In this document: piece after piece, positions 14,640 to 21,046 of the stretch
How positions within the stretch are numbered: position 1 is the first letter of the stretch
How the letters are laid out: each line of letters starts with the position of its first letter
Source: a virus
Virus record (IMG/VR): IMGVR_UViG_3300030098_001006
Location: 1 to 28,965 of that record
Direction: 5' to 3' (one strand)
DNA: 28,965 bases
Made by a program: the position numbers and the translations under genes
The notes under the pieces: generated by a model
Database searches by the model: none
What the model was told of the DNA's origin: nothing
The model's input: the letters and a program-made list of their open reading frames with translations, nothing else

Positions 14640-16532
14640 ATGAATTTAGATTTAATAAAATTATCACATTATAACATTCCTCATTTAGTAGAAAATCCAC
14701 AACAAGATTGGATTTCATTTGGTGAGGATAACCTTTACCCTAATTATTTGTTAGAACTATTCTTAGGAAGTGCCATTAATGGTGCATTAATTAAGTCAAT
14801 AGGAGCAATGATTTATGGTGAGGGTTTAGCAGCAACTAATGTTGATGAATCTACTGATACCAAAGAATCGTATTTAAGATTAACGGAATTATTACACAAT
14901 TCTGATGATGATGTTTTAAAAGACCTAGCAATGGATCTAAAATTGTTTGGTGGTTGTTATGTCAATGTAATATGGTCAAGAGACAGGAGTAAAATAGCTA
15001 AAATGATTCATATACCCGCTCAATATATTCGTAGTGGTAAAATGGTAGATGGCGAAATAGATACTTATTATTATTCAGCAGATTGGTCAAAAGCTAAAAA
15101 AGGTGAATATAGACCAAGACCATATCGGGCGTTTTCCGTAGAAGACAGAAGCCAGGCAAGTCAAATCTTAATGATTAGAGATAAAAACCCTGCTTTATTC
15201 TACGGATTCGCACCTGATTATGTAGCTGCTACGGATTGGATTCAAATGGAATTAGAAATAGCACAGTTTCATTTATCTAATATAACCTCAGGAATGACAC
15301 CATCTATGCACGTTGGATTTTCTAATGGAATACCAACAGAAGAAGAACGCAGAACTATTGAGCGACAATTAAACCAAAAGTTTGCAGGTAGTGGTAATGC
15401 AGGAAAGATATTAATTACTTTCAACGATGGAAAAGAAACCACACCTACTATAGAACCAATACAAATGAATGATGCACAATCTGCGTGGGTTGAAATGCAA
15501 AAAAGTGCAGTTTCAAATATACTTGCGGGGCATCGTGTAGTGAGCCCAATTCTCTTTGGAATCAGAACAGACACAGGTGGCGGATTGGGTAATAATGCTG
15601 ATGAATTACGAGATGCTTATAGTTTATTTAACAATACAGTTGTTATACCCTTCCAAAACACACTTTTAAAGGGTTTAGAGAAGATATTTAAAGTTAATGA
15701 TATAAACCTTGATTTATACTTTAAATCGCTTAAACCTGCTGATTTCATTGATTTAGAAGTTACAAAAACACAATCAGAAGAAGATCAAGAAAAAGAGGGT
15801 GTAACAAAAGAAGATATAGACACTGAAGATTTAGTTGAAATGTCTATAGATGTAGATGATGATGATGTATGTTTAGATTATTTTGATGAAATAGGAATAA
15901 CATTAGATAATGAAGAATGGTATGAAGCGCATATAGAAGAATTAGATGAACATAATATAGATAGTAGATACCACGAATTTGCATATGCACCTGCAGGTAC
16001 ACCAAATGTTGCAGATAGTTCTAGTGATATAGGTTTGTTTAGAATTTTATATAGATATTCACAAACTTTATCTATTAGTAAAAAAACAGGCAAAGTAACA
16101 AGTAGAAAATTTTGTGAAAAAATGGTAGCAAAATCTAAACAAGGTACTTTATATAGAATGGAAGATTTAAAGAAAGCATCGCAAAAAGCAGTTAATAAAG
16201 GATTTGGACCAAACGGTTCTAACACATATAACATTGCTTTGTATAAAGGTGGTGCTAACTGCAAACACAAGTGGGAACGAGTATTCTATTTTAGGAGAAG
16301 AGTTCCAAAGGGGCAAACATTTGTAGATGTAGATGGAAAAGAATATCAAGAAAATGAATATTTACCTAATGGCACATTAAATAATTTTAAGCTAGTATCA
16401 CAACAATTTGCTAATGGAAAAATGCCAATGCCAGATGATGCAGAAATGAGAAAGACAACGTGGAAAATGAAAAATCACGGATTTTTAAGACCTAGAAAAG
16501 AACGAGAAGAAAGCAGGTCAACACCTGTATAA
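14640..16532 (+). CDS. Portal protein with long C-terminal extension
   Basis: A 630-residue protein. The first ~390 residues have the portal layout: N-terminal N-P-Q-Q-D-W-I-S-F-G-E-D-N-L-Y-P-N-Y, a helix-rich wing (D-V-L-K-D-L-A-M-D-L-K-L-F-G-G-C-Y-V), D-W-I-Q-M-E-L-E-I-A-Q-F-H-L, and S-P-I-L-F-G-I-R-T-D-T-G-G-G-L-G-N-N-A-D-E-L, a pattern strongly typical of Bacteroidetes phage portals. An acidic linker (about 375-420) leads to an extra C-terminal domain with S-R-K-F-C-E-K-M-V, G-F-G-P-N-G-S-N-T-Y and Y-K-G-G-A-N-C-K-H-K-W-E-R, which recurs in related portals and may bind metal or DNA. The dodecameric portal is the DNA channel and the docking site for terminase. The gene lies downstream of capsid and tail tube genes, unlike the usual terminase-portal order. 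Confidence 0.82.
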   Translation: MNLDLIKLSHYNIPHLVENPQQDWISFGEDNLYPNYLLELFLGSAINGALIKSIGAMIYGEGLAATNVDESTDTKESYLRLTELLHNSDDDVLKDLAMDLKLFGGCYVNVIWSRDRSKIAKMIHIPAQYIRSGKMVDGEIDTYYYSADWSKAKKGEYRPRPYRAFSVEDRSQASQILMIRDKNPALFYGFAPDYVAATDWIQMELEIAQFHLSNITSGMTPSMHVGFSNGIPTEEERRTIERQLNQKFAGSGNAGKILITFNDGKETTPTIEPIQMNDAQSAWVEMQKSAVSNILAGHRVVSPILFGIRTDTGGGLGNNADELRDAYSLFNNTVVIPFQNTLLKGLEKIFKVNDINLDLYFKSLKPADFIDLEVTKTQSEEDQEKEGVTKEDIDTEDLVEMSIDVDDDDVCLDYFDEIGITLDNEEWYEAHIEELDEHNIDSRYHEFAYAPAGTPNVADSSSDIGLFRILYRYSQTLSISKKTGKVTSRKFCEKMVAKSKQGTLYRMEDLKKASQKAVNKGFGPNGSNTYNIALYKGGANCKHKWERVFYFRRRVPKGQTFVDVDGKEYQENEYLPNGTLNNFKLVSQQFANGKMPMPDDAEMRKTTWKMKNHGFLRPRKEREESRSTPV

Positions 16533-16544
16533 AATAATTAAAAT

Positions 16545-17126
16545 ATGGCAATACAACACACATTATATATATCAGCAAGCAGGTTAAAAAAAGATACTGC
16601 ATTAGGTGGTTCAGTAGATGACAACCTAATTATGCCTTATATCTTATTGGCACAGGATATGAATATATTACCAATTCTAGGAACTGATTTAGATGCTAAA
16701 TTAAAAACAGAGATTCAAGCCGACACATTATCGGGTGTTTATAAAACATTAGTAGAAACTTATATTCAACCCGCATTAGTTCAATTTGCGTTTTCAACAC
16801 TTGCACCATATCTTAGATTGCGTTTCAGTAATAATAGCGTAGTGGTTATGGGTGCAACAGAACAATCTTCAAGTGCTACCTATGATGATATAAAACCATT
16901 AATGGACACCGCTACGGATGCTGCTGAATTTTACAGACAAAGGTGCATAGATTACCTAAGAGATAATACAAGTTCTTTTCCTGAGTATTCAAGTAATACA
17001 GGTTCAGATTTAGATCCTACCACAAGGAATTACTATGCAGGAATAAATTTAGATTCTAATGTCCCTAGAAGTAATAGATTAAAGAGTTTTTTACAGGGCG
17101 CAGATATTACTATTTATGGGTGTTAA
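16545..17126 (+). CDS. Head-tail adaptor (DUF6712-like)
   Basis: A 193-residue, helix-rich protein starting 12 bases after the portal gene. The N-terminal pattern I-S-A-S-R-L-K-K-D-T-A-L-G-G-S-V-D, the P-Y-I-L-L-A-Q-D-M-N-I-L-P-I-L-G-T segment and the Y-I-Q-P-A-L-V-Q-F-A helix match a family found next to portal or capsid genes in Bacteroidetes phages and thought to be the head completion adaptor, analogous to HK97 gp6. It would form the ring below the portal on which stopper and tail assemble. The order portal-adaptor supports this. No enzymatic motif is present. Confidence 0.68.
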   Translation: MAIQHTLYISASRLKKDTALGGSVDDNLIMPYILLAQDMNILPILGTDLDAKLKTEIQADTLSGVYKTLVETYIQPALVQFAFSTLAPYLRLRFSNNSVVVMGATEQSSSATYDDIKPLMDTATDAAEFYRQRCIDYLRDNTSSFPEYSSNTGSDLDPTTRNYYAGINLDSNVPRSNRLKSFLQGADITIYGC

Positions 17127-17241
17127 GAGAAGAAAATATCCGCAGAGCGTGGAGAATTTTAAGAAATTAAAAAGATATATTAAAAAATTAAATAAAAATG
17201 GCAGGACAAAAGTTAACAGACAAGTCGGGACTAGATTTTAA
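17116..17241 (+). CDS. Possible small basic protein
   Basis: A 41-residue frame starting 11 bases before the end of the adaptor gene and overlapping the next gene by 44 bases. It is very basic (V-K-R-R-K-Y-P, K-K-L-K-R-Y-I-K-K-L-N-K). It would fill the 71-base gap between the two genes, but the long overlap with the following gene and the lack of a recognisable family leave it uncertain. The alternative is that this gap only carries the leader of the fibre-like gene. Confidence 0.3.
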   Translation: MGVKRRKYPQSVENFKKLKRYIKKLNKNGRTKVNRQVGTRF

Positions 17242-17740
17242 TACAAGTGCGGGTGATTTATATATGATTGTGGATGTCGATGACACCACAGGTAGTTCGG
17301 CAGGAACATCTAAGAAATTAGATTGTAGGTATGTAATTCAAACAGATGACATTTCTGTTTCAAATAGTGACTTTACATCTATGGACGATAGCGGTGGTGC
17401 GGGAACATATGTAACGCTAGTAGACGCATTTGGAACGGGGTATGCACCTGTGATTTTAGGGGTTAATGTGGCGGTTACACACGCTTCACCTGATGATAGT
17501 TCTAACAAAGATTTGAAAATTGGATATGTAGTGGACTCAACTCAGTATGCAATCAGCCAACGGCGCTTTATGAGCGGTGTTGGGGCTAATGCGGTTTATC
17601 CTATGGCTCCACAACCGGCTTCAGATGGAGCGGGTTCCTCATATGACAACGCAAAAGTGGTTATGTTTTCAAGTGGGAATTTTAACGGGGGTTTTAGTGC
17701 TGTTGTTTATATTACTTACCAAGTAATAAAATTATCATAA
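17198..17740 (+). CDS. Fibre-like virion protein (putative)
   Basis: A 180-residue protein rich in G, S, D and T. The N-terminal 40 residues (K-L-T-D-K-S-G-L-D-F ... D-L-Y-M-I-V-D-V-D-D-T-T, then G-T-S-K-K-L) match the opening of many phage fibre and appendage proteins, in which a repeated 'L-x-I-V-D-V-S-D-T-T-x-S-P-S-G-T-S-K-K' segment anchors a trimer. The remainder is a compact beta domain that could bind a receptor or decorate the capsid. No signal peptide is present, so it is likely a virion protein. The gene ends in a TAATG overlap with an exported protein gene. Codons look somewhat richer in G and C than in its neighbours, which may reflect recent exchange, as is common for receptor-binding genes. 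Confidence 0.5.
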   Translation: MAGQKLTDKSGLDFNTSAGDLYMIVDVDDTTGSSAGTSKKLDCRYVIQTDDISVSNSDFTSMDDSGGAGTYVTLVDAFGTGYAPVILGVNVAVTHASPDDSSNKDLKIGYVVDSTQYAISQRRFMSGVGANAVYPMAPQPASDGAGSSYDNAKVVMFSSGNFNGGFSAVVYITYQVIKLS

Positions 17741-18756
17741 TGAGATACTTACTATTATTATTACCGCTATTATCATTTAGCCAAATCGACTTTTTTAAGT
17801 ATTCCACCATATACACCTCAATGAGTGTGAACACAAGTATGGTTGAAGATGAAGATTATATTTCTGTTTCTAAAGGTTATGAAGATGTAACTCAAATTAA
17901 TCCTTATGACTATAATTTAACTATCGGAATTAGAAAAATTGCACGATTTGATTATGAATATAAAGTAAAAACCTGGTACTATGGAAACGAGAAAGCATTT
18001 TCTGATAAATCTACAATAGGTAATGCTTTAGGTTGGGAATATCTTTTCAACTATTCTTTTATAAGAACTAGAGGTGATAAATTTACAGAACAAAATTTTT
18101 GGTTAAGATATTTAGGAAATAAATGTGTTACCAAAATACAATACACCGACAATCAAAGGGTGGATTTAAAATATAATTCATTTGACACCCGATTAAGAAT
18201 AACTAAAGGTGATTTTGATTTTAGTCTTGGTGGTGTTTTTCGTGTTCATAACCCTTATGGCTTTGTTCCTATTCGTGATTTTTGGACTCCTGGCGAACAA
18301 TCGTTTCCACAATTAGCACAAGATTTTGGTTATTCTAGTGAGTTCGTAAATGGTTCGTGGCATTGGTTTAAAGATGGTGAATTATTAGCTACCTCAAATG
18401 ATGAATTTTATAAACACTATTTTGGACAAGCGATTGCAGATTTTAATACTCAAGAATTAGAGGCGTTGGGTATGCAAAAAGAACTTAGTTTAGTGATGGG
18501 TTTAGAATACTATAAATATGATCCTAATTTTTGGGTTCACATTTGGGCTAATCTAATGCCTTTACACTATGGTTTAGATAGTTTCTCTTATGAGTATGAA
18601 GAAAATGCCTTAGATGGCTTAGAATGGGACACAGGCGCTATAATTGGCTTTAGGGTTAATAAGCATTTAGGATTGTTCGTTGAGGGTGTGCATTTGAAGT
18701 ATTGGGGAAAACATATATACGAGTGTAAATTTGGGTTTAATTATTTAATATATTAG
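17740..18756 (+). CDS. Exported, outer-membrane beta-barrel-like protein
   Basis: A 338-residue protein with a clear signal peptide, M-R-Y-L-L-L-L-L-P-L-L-S-F-S|Q, cleaved before Gln in the usual Flavobacteriia manner. The mature part has no further membrane helices but many amphipathic strand-like segments rich in Tyr, Trp and Phe (for example Y-E-Y-K-V-K-T-W-Y-Y, T-K-I-Q-Y, L-G-L-F-V-E-G-V-H-L-K-Y-W) and ends in F-G-F-N-Y-L-I-Y, an aromatic last residue as expected of a barrel inserted by the BAM machinery. It starts in the stop codon of the fibre-like gene and precedes a second secreted protein. I infer that it is made late and placed in the host outer membrane, perhaps for superinfection exclusion or lysis. 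I do not recognise a named family. Confidence 0.6.
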   Translation: MRYLLLLLPLLSFSQIDFFKYSTIYTSMSVNTSMVEDEDYISVSKGYEDVTQINPYDYNLTIGIRKIARFDYEYKVKTWYYGNEKAFSDKSTIGNALGWEYLFNYSFIRTRGDKFTEQNFWLRYLGNKCVTKIQYTDNQRVDLKYNSFDTRLRITKGDFDFSLGGVFRVHNPYGFVPIRDFWTPGEQSFPQLAQDFGYSSEFVNGSWHWFKDGELLATSNDEFYKHYFGQAIADFNTQELEALGMQKELSLVMGLEYYKYDPNFWVHIWANLMPLHYGLDSFSYEYEENALDGLEWDTGAIIGFRVNKHLGLFVEGVHLKYWGKHIYECKFGFNYLIY

Positions 18757-18758
18757 TT

Positions 18759-19205
18759 ATGAAAAAATTAATGTTTTTATTCTTTATATTTTCAATTTCA
18801 TTTTCACAAGATTATGATTTTCAAGAATTATGTATTGCTTGTGCTGAGTCTCAGGGTTTTTATTGTGGAGATGACCCTGCTAATTGGACACAGTATTCGC
18901 CAGAGGGTTGTGTTCAAAACTCTTGGATAAATGATGGGTGGATCGATTGTGTAGATGCAACAGATGAAAATGGTGCAGTTCCAACACTAATAGAAGAATG
19001 CACCCCACCACCACCAATCTGTGATACTATCTATATAGTAGAATACCTTGATTGTGAAACAGGTTTACCTTGTTATGTTGGATTGCCTCAATTAATTAAA
19101 GAGTCGGAAAATACAGATTTTTTATATAATCTTAATGGTGATGTTATTGCAAAACCACAAGGAGTATATATAGAAAATGGTCAAATAAAATATAATATAA
19201 AATAA
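18759..19205 (+). CDS. Secreted Cys-rich protein with LDLa-like motif and T9SS-like tail
   Basis: A 148-residue protein. Residues 1-16 are a signal peptide (K-K-L-M-F-L-F-F-I-F-S-I-S-F-S|Q). The mature part has eight Cys; within it C-V-Q-N-S-W-I-N-D-G-W-I-D-C-V-D-A-T-D-E (about 51-70) follows the calcium-binding signature of LDL-receptor class A repeats (W, D-G, D-C, D, D-E). A Pro-rich linker P-P-P-P-I-C follows. The last 30 residues contain Y-N-L-N-G-D-V-I and P-Q-G-V-Y-I-E-N-G, which match the core of type A C-terminal sorting tails of the type IX secretion system, though shortened. It overlaps the next gene by one base. I infer display on, or release from, the host surface; the receptor or target is unknown. 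Confidence 0.62.
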   Translation: MKKLMFLFFIFSISFSQDYDFQELCIACAESQGFYCGDDPANWTQYSPEGCVQNSWINDGWIDCVDATDENGAVPTLIEECTPPPPICDTIYIVEYLDCETGLPCYVGLPQLIKESENTDFLYNLNGDVIAKPQGVYIENGQIKYNIK

Positions 19206-19342
19206 TGGCAACAAGGAAAAAATGTATATGCGGACAAACAAATAATTCTGAGGGGTTTTGTGATGGTTCGCACAGTAATGTTTGTGAAGATGATTTAGAT
19301 CAAAATGAAGATGTTCCTTTTGCTGATGAAATAAAACAATAA
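19205..19342 (+). CDS. Small CDGSH iron-sulfur protein
   Basis: A 45-residue frame starting in the preceding stop codon (TAATG) and ending four bases before the next ATG. It contains C7-I-C9-G-Q-T-N-N-S-E-G-F-C19-D-G-S-H23, which is the three-Cys, one-His ligand set of CDGSH-type [2Fe-2S] proteins; the spacing between T12 and C19 is one residue longer than in the commonest form. An extra Cys27 follows and the C-terminal half is acidic. Proteins of this family are redox-active or pH-labile cluster carriers; small single-motif versions exist in bacteria. Exact fit between neighbours plus the intact ligand set makes it a convincing gene. What a phage does with it in a lysis/host-interaction block is not known. 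Confidence 0.8.
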   Translation: MATRKKCICGQTNNSEGFCDGSHSNVCEDDLDQNEDVPFADEIKQ

Positions 19343-19346
19343 CAAT

Positions 19347-19583
19347 ATGGATATATTTAAAGATAATAACGATTGGAATGAAAAAGCCATAATTGGATTT
19401 GTTGCTTTCTTAATAATGTGTTTAATAATGATAGCTGATTTACTTACAGGATGGGTAGGAAAAGACCTTGTAATAAATGAATTTATTTACAATAGTTTTG
19501 TTTGGATTGTTTTAGGGTGTTTTGGTATTAGTGGAGTAGAAAAGGTGTCAAGTAATAAATGTGATAATTCTTGTAAGAAATGA
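19347..19583 (+). CDS. Small two-helix membrane protein, holin-like
   Basis: A 78-residue protein with two predicted membrane helices: residues about 14-33 (I-I-G-F-V-A-F-L-I-M-C-L-I-M-I) and about 45-62 (I-Y-N-S-F-V-W-I-V-L-G-C-F-G-I), joined by a short segment with G-W-V-G-K-D. The C-terminal end is basic with two Cys. A D-L-x-T-G-x-x-G-K-D-L-V-I-N-E-F-I-Y-N-S-F pattern occurs in small membrane proteins of phages of this group, usually annotated as putative holins. Position at the front of the lysis genes supports a holin or holin-accessory role. It overlaps the next gene by four bases (ATGA). A separate 3TM-type holin occurs at 20662, so one of the two may be an antiholin or have another function. 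Confidence 0.55.
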   Translation: MDIFKDNNDWNEKAIIGFVAFLIMCLIMIADLLTGWVGKDLVINEFIYNSFVWIVLGCFGISGVEKVSSNKCDNSCKK

Positions 19584-19876
19584 AAATAAACGAAGGTTCT
19601 GAATTTACTTTAGATTTAAAAACTATAATTCTAATTGTCGGTGGTATTATATCTTTATCTGCTACTTATTTTACTTTACAAGCTGAAATTGAAGTTGCTA
19701 AAAAATTACCTGAGATGCCTATAAGTGAAAAAGAATTTGAATTAAAAGATAAATTAATTCGCCAAACCATACTCAATAACGGCACACAATTAAAAAGTCA
19801 ACAAGAACAATTAAATAAAATTGAGAATAAAATTGACAAAATAGATGAAAGGTTATATAACATTAATAATAAGTAG
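19580..19876 (+). CDS. Membrane-anchored coiled-coil protein of the lysis block
   Basis: A 98-residue protein with one predicted membrane helix (about 13-34, T-I-I-L-I-V-G-G-I-I-S-L-S-A-T) and a long charged C-terminal coiled coil (about 50-95, repeated L/I at heptad positions, with K-I-E-N-K-I-D-K-I-D-E-R-L). The N-terminus is inside if the positive-inside rule holds weakly; topology is uncertain. Its shape, one membrane anchor plus periplasmic coiled coil, is like an inner-membrane spanin, and its position between holin-like and endolysin genes fits lysis. No lipoprotein partner gene with a lipobox is seen next to it, so the spanin idea is tentative. It overlaps the following gene by 32 bases. 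Confidence 0.5.
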   Translation: MKINEGSEFTLDLKTIILIVGGIISLSATYFTLQAEIEVAKKLPEMPISEKEFELKDKLIRQTILNNGTQLKSQQEQLNKIENKIDKIDERLYNINNK

Positions 19877-20171
19877 TTTATTTTTTATAAGCTATTCGCA
19901 AGTTTCCGTAATTCATTTTAATAGTGAATGGAACGCAGATAATAATTATGATATTTCAATTCTAAAAGATTGTGAAAAATCAGATGTGGTTATTTGCAAT
20001 AGTCCTGAATTACAGGAAAAATACAACATCTTTTCAGTACCTACTGTTATTATATTAGATAATGATATTGAAATTGCAAGATTTGAAGCAAATATAATGA
20101 TGCAATTAGAAGCGACAAAAGAAGAAATTCAAGACCAAATTGAAAAGATTCACCTAGCTAAATTCGAATGA
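19845..20171 (+). CDS. Exported thioredoxin-fold protein without CxxC
   Basis: A 108-residue protein. Residues 1-18 form a signal peptide ending S-Y-S|Q. The mature part follows the thioredoxin pattern: strand V-S-V-I-H-F-N-S-E-W-N, D-V-V-I-C-N, helix P-E-L-Q-E-K-Y, then I-F-S-V-P-T-V-I-I-L-D-N with the conserved cis-Pro, and E-I-A-R-F-E-A-N. The active site CxxC that should follow the F-x-x-x-W segment is absent (N-A-D-N), so it is not a classical disulfide exchanger; Cys residues elsewhere do not make a CxxC. Such degenerate thioredoxin-like proteins recur beside lysis genes of Flavobacteriia phages. It may bind a periplasmic partner. It overlaps the gene before by 32 bases and the endolysin by four. 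Confidence 0.68.
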   Translation: MKGYITLIISSLFFISYSQVSVIHFNSEWNADNNYDISILKDCEKSDVVICNSPELQEKYNIFSVPTVIILDNDIEIARFEANIMMQLEATKEEIQDQIEKIHLAKFE

Positions 20172-20665
20172 AACTTTCTAAAAATTTTACATTAGAGGAA
20201 TTAACAAGAAGCAATACCGCAGTTAGAATGGGTATAGACAATACCCCCTCTAAAGAACATATATTAAAATTGCGACTATTAGCCACCGAATTTTTACAGG
20301 TTCTGCGTGACCGTTTAGGACCTCTTAGAGTTACGAGTGGCTACAGGTCGCCTGAATTATGTGAAGCTATTGGCAGTAAAAAAAGCAGTCAACACGCAAA
20401 GGCAGAAGCCATTGATCTACAATATTTTAAAAGAGGTCAAATGGATAATCTAATGATATTTCAAGCTGTTGTAGATTCAGCATTAGAGTTTGACCAAATG
20501 ATTTTGGAATTTGGCGATAGTACCGAAACAAGCGACCCACTCTACCCTGATTGGGTTCATCTTAGTTGGAAAGTGACAGATAATAGGCGACAAATATTAG
20601 TTGCTTATAAAGACGCAAACAATAAAACCAAATATAGACATAAATTAAATTATAATTCGGTATGA
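20168..20665 (+). CDS. Endolysin, M15-family zinc peptidase
   Basis: A 165-residue peptidase of the M15 (Peptidase_M15_3-like) type. Visible motifs: V-T-S-G-Y-R-S-P at 55-62, S-S-Q-H with zinc ligand His76, A-I-D-L with Asp83, and the final D-W-V-H-L-S-W with His131. Asp or Glu near 115 (I-L-E-F) may be catalytic. Enzymes of this family cut peptide cross-links in the cell wall as D-Ala-D-Ala carboxypeptidases or L-Ala-D-Glu endopeptidases. There is no signal peptide, so it needs a holin to reach the wall; the 3TM holin gene follows, overlapping by four bases. Length and motifs are complete. Confidence 0.9.
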   Translation: MKLSKNFTLEELTRSNTAVRMGIDNTPSKEHILKLRLLATEFLQVLRDRLGPLRVTSGYRSPELCEAIGSKKSSQHAKAEAIDLQYFKRGQMDNLMIFQAVVDSALEFDQMILEFGDSTETSDPLYPDWVHLSWKVTDNRRQILVAYKDANNKTKYRHKLNYNSV

Positions 20666-21045
20666 ACTTTATAGGTAAATTATTAGGTGGTGATTTTTTA
20701 AATGGTGTTAATAAAATTGTGGATAATGTTGTAACTACGGATGCTGAGCGTAAACAATTAAAAAATAACTTGCGTGAAATAATAGCCAAAGCTGAAAGCC
20801 AAGCACAAGAACAAGTAACAAGAAGATGGGAAGCAGATACTAAAGCGGGGTGGCTACCTGCAAACATAAGACCATTAACCTTGATATTTTTAACCTTTGT
20901 GTTTGTAGTAATATCAGTATTTGATGGGAATTTGGGTGGGTTTTCAATATCATCAGCATATTTGCCAATTTATCAAACTTTGCTACTTTGTTGCTATTCT
21001 GCCTACTTTGCAGGACGCTCCATCGAAAAAATTAAGAAAAAATAA
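20662..21045 (+). CDS. Holin of the 3TM type
   Basis: A 127-residue protein with an amphipathic, charged N-terminal half (E-R-K-Q-L-K-N-N-L-R-E-I-I-A-K-A-E-S) followed by R-R-W-E-A-D and W-L-P-A-N-I-R-P-L-T-L-I-F-L-T-F, then two strongly hydrophobic segments (about 76-92 and 100-117) and a basic tail with A-G-R-S-I-E-K. The W-L-x-x-N-I-R-P-L-x-L-I-F-L and Y-x-A-Y-F-x-G-R-S-I-E-K patterns are typical of the holin_3TM family. It would form the membrane lesion that lets the M15 endolysin out. It is the last structural lysis gene, two bases before the probable TTG start of the next gene. Confidence 0.82.
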   Translation: MNFIGKLLGGDFLNGVNKIVDNVVTTDAERKQLKNNLREIIAKAESQAQEQVTRRWEADTKAGWLPANIRPLTLIFLTFVFVVISVFDGNLGGFSISSAYLPIYQTLLLCCYSAYFAGRSIEKIKKK

Positions 21046-21046
21046 T

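Noticed and set aside
20921-21046. Upstream extension of the metallophosphoesterase to an ATG at 20921
   Set aside because: This stretch is the shifted shadow of the holin gene; a TTG one base after the holin stop gives a normal gene border.
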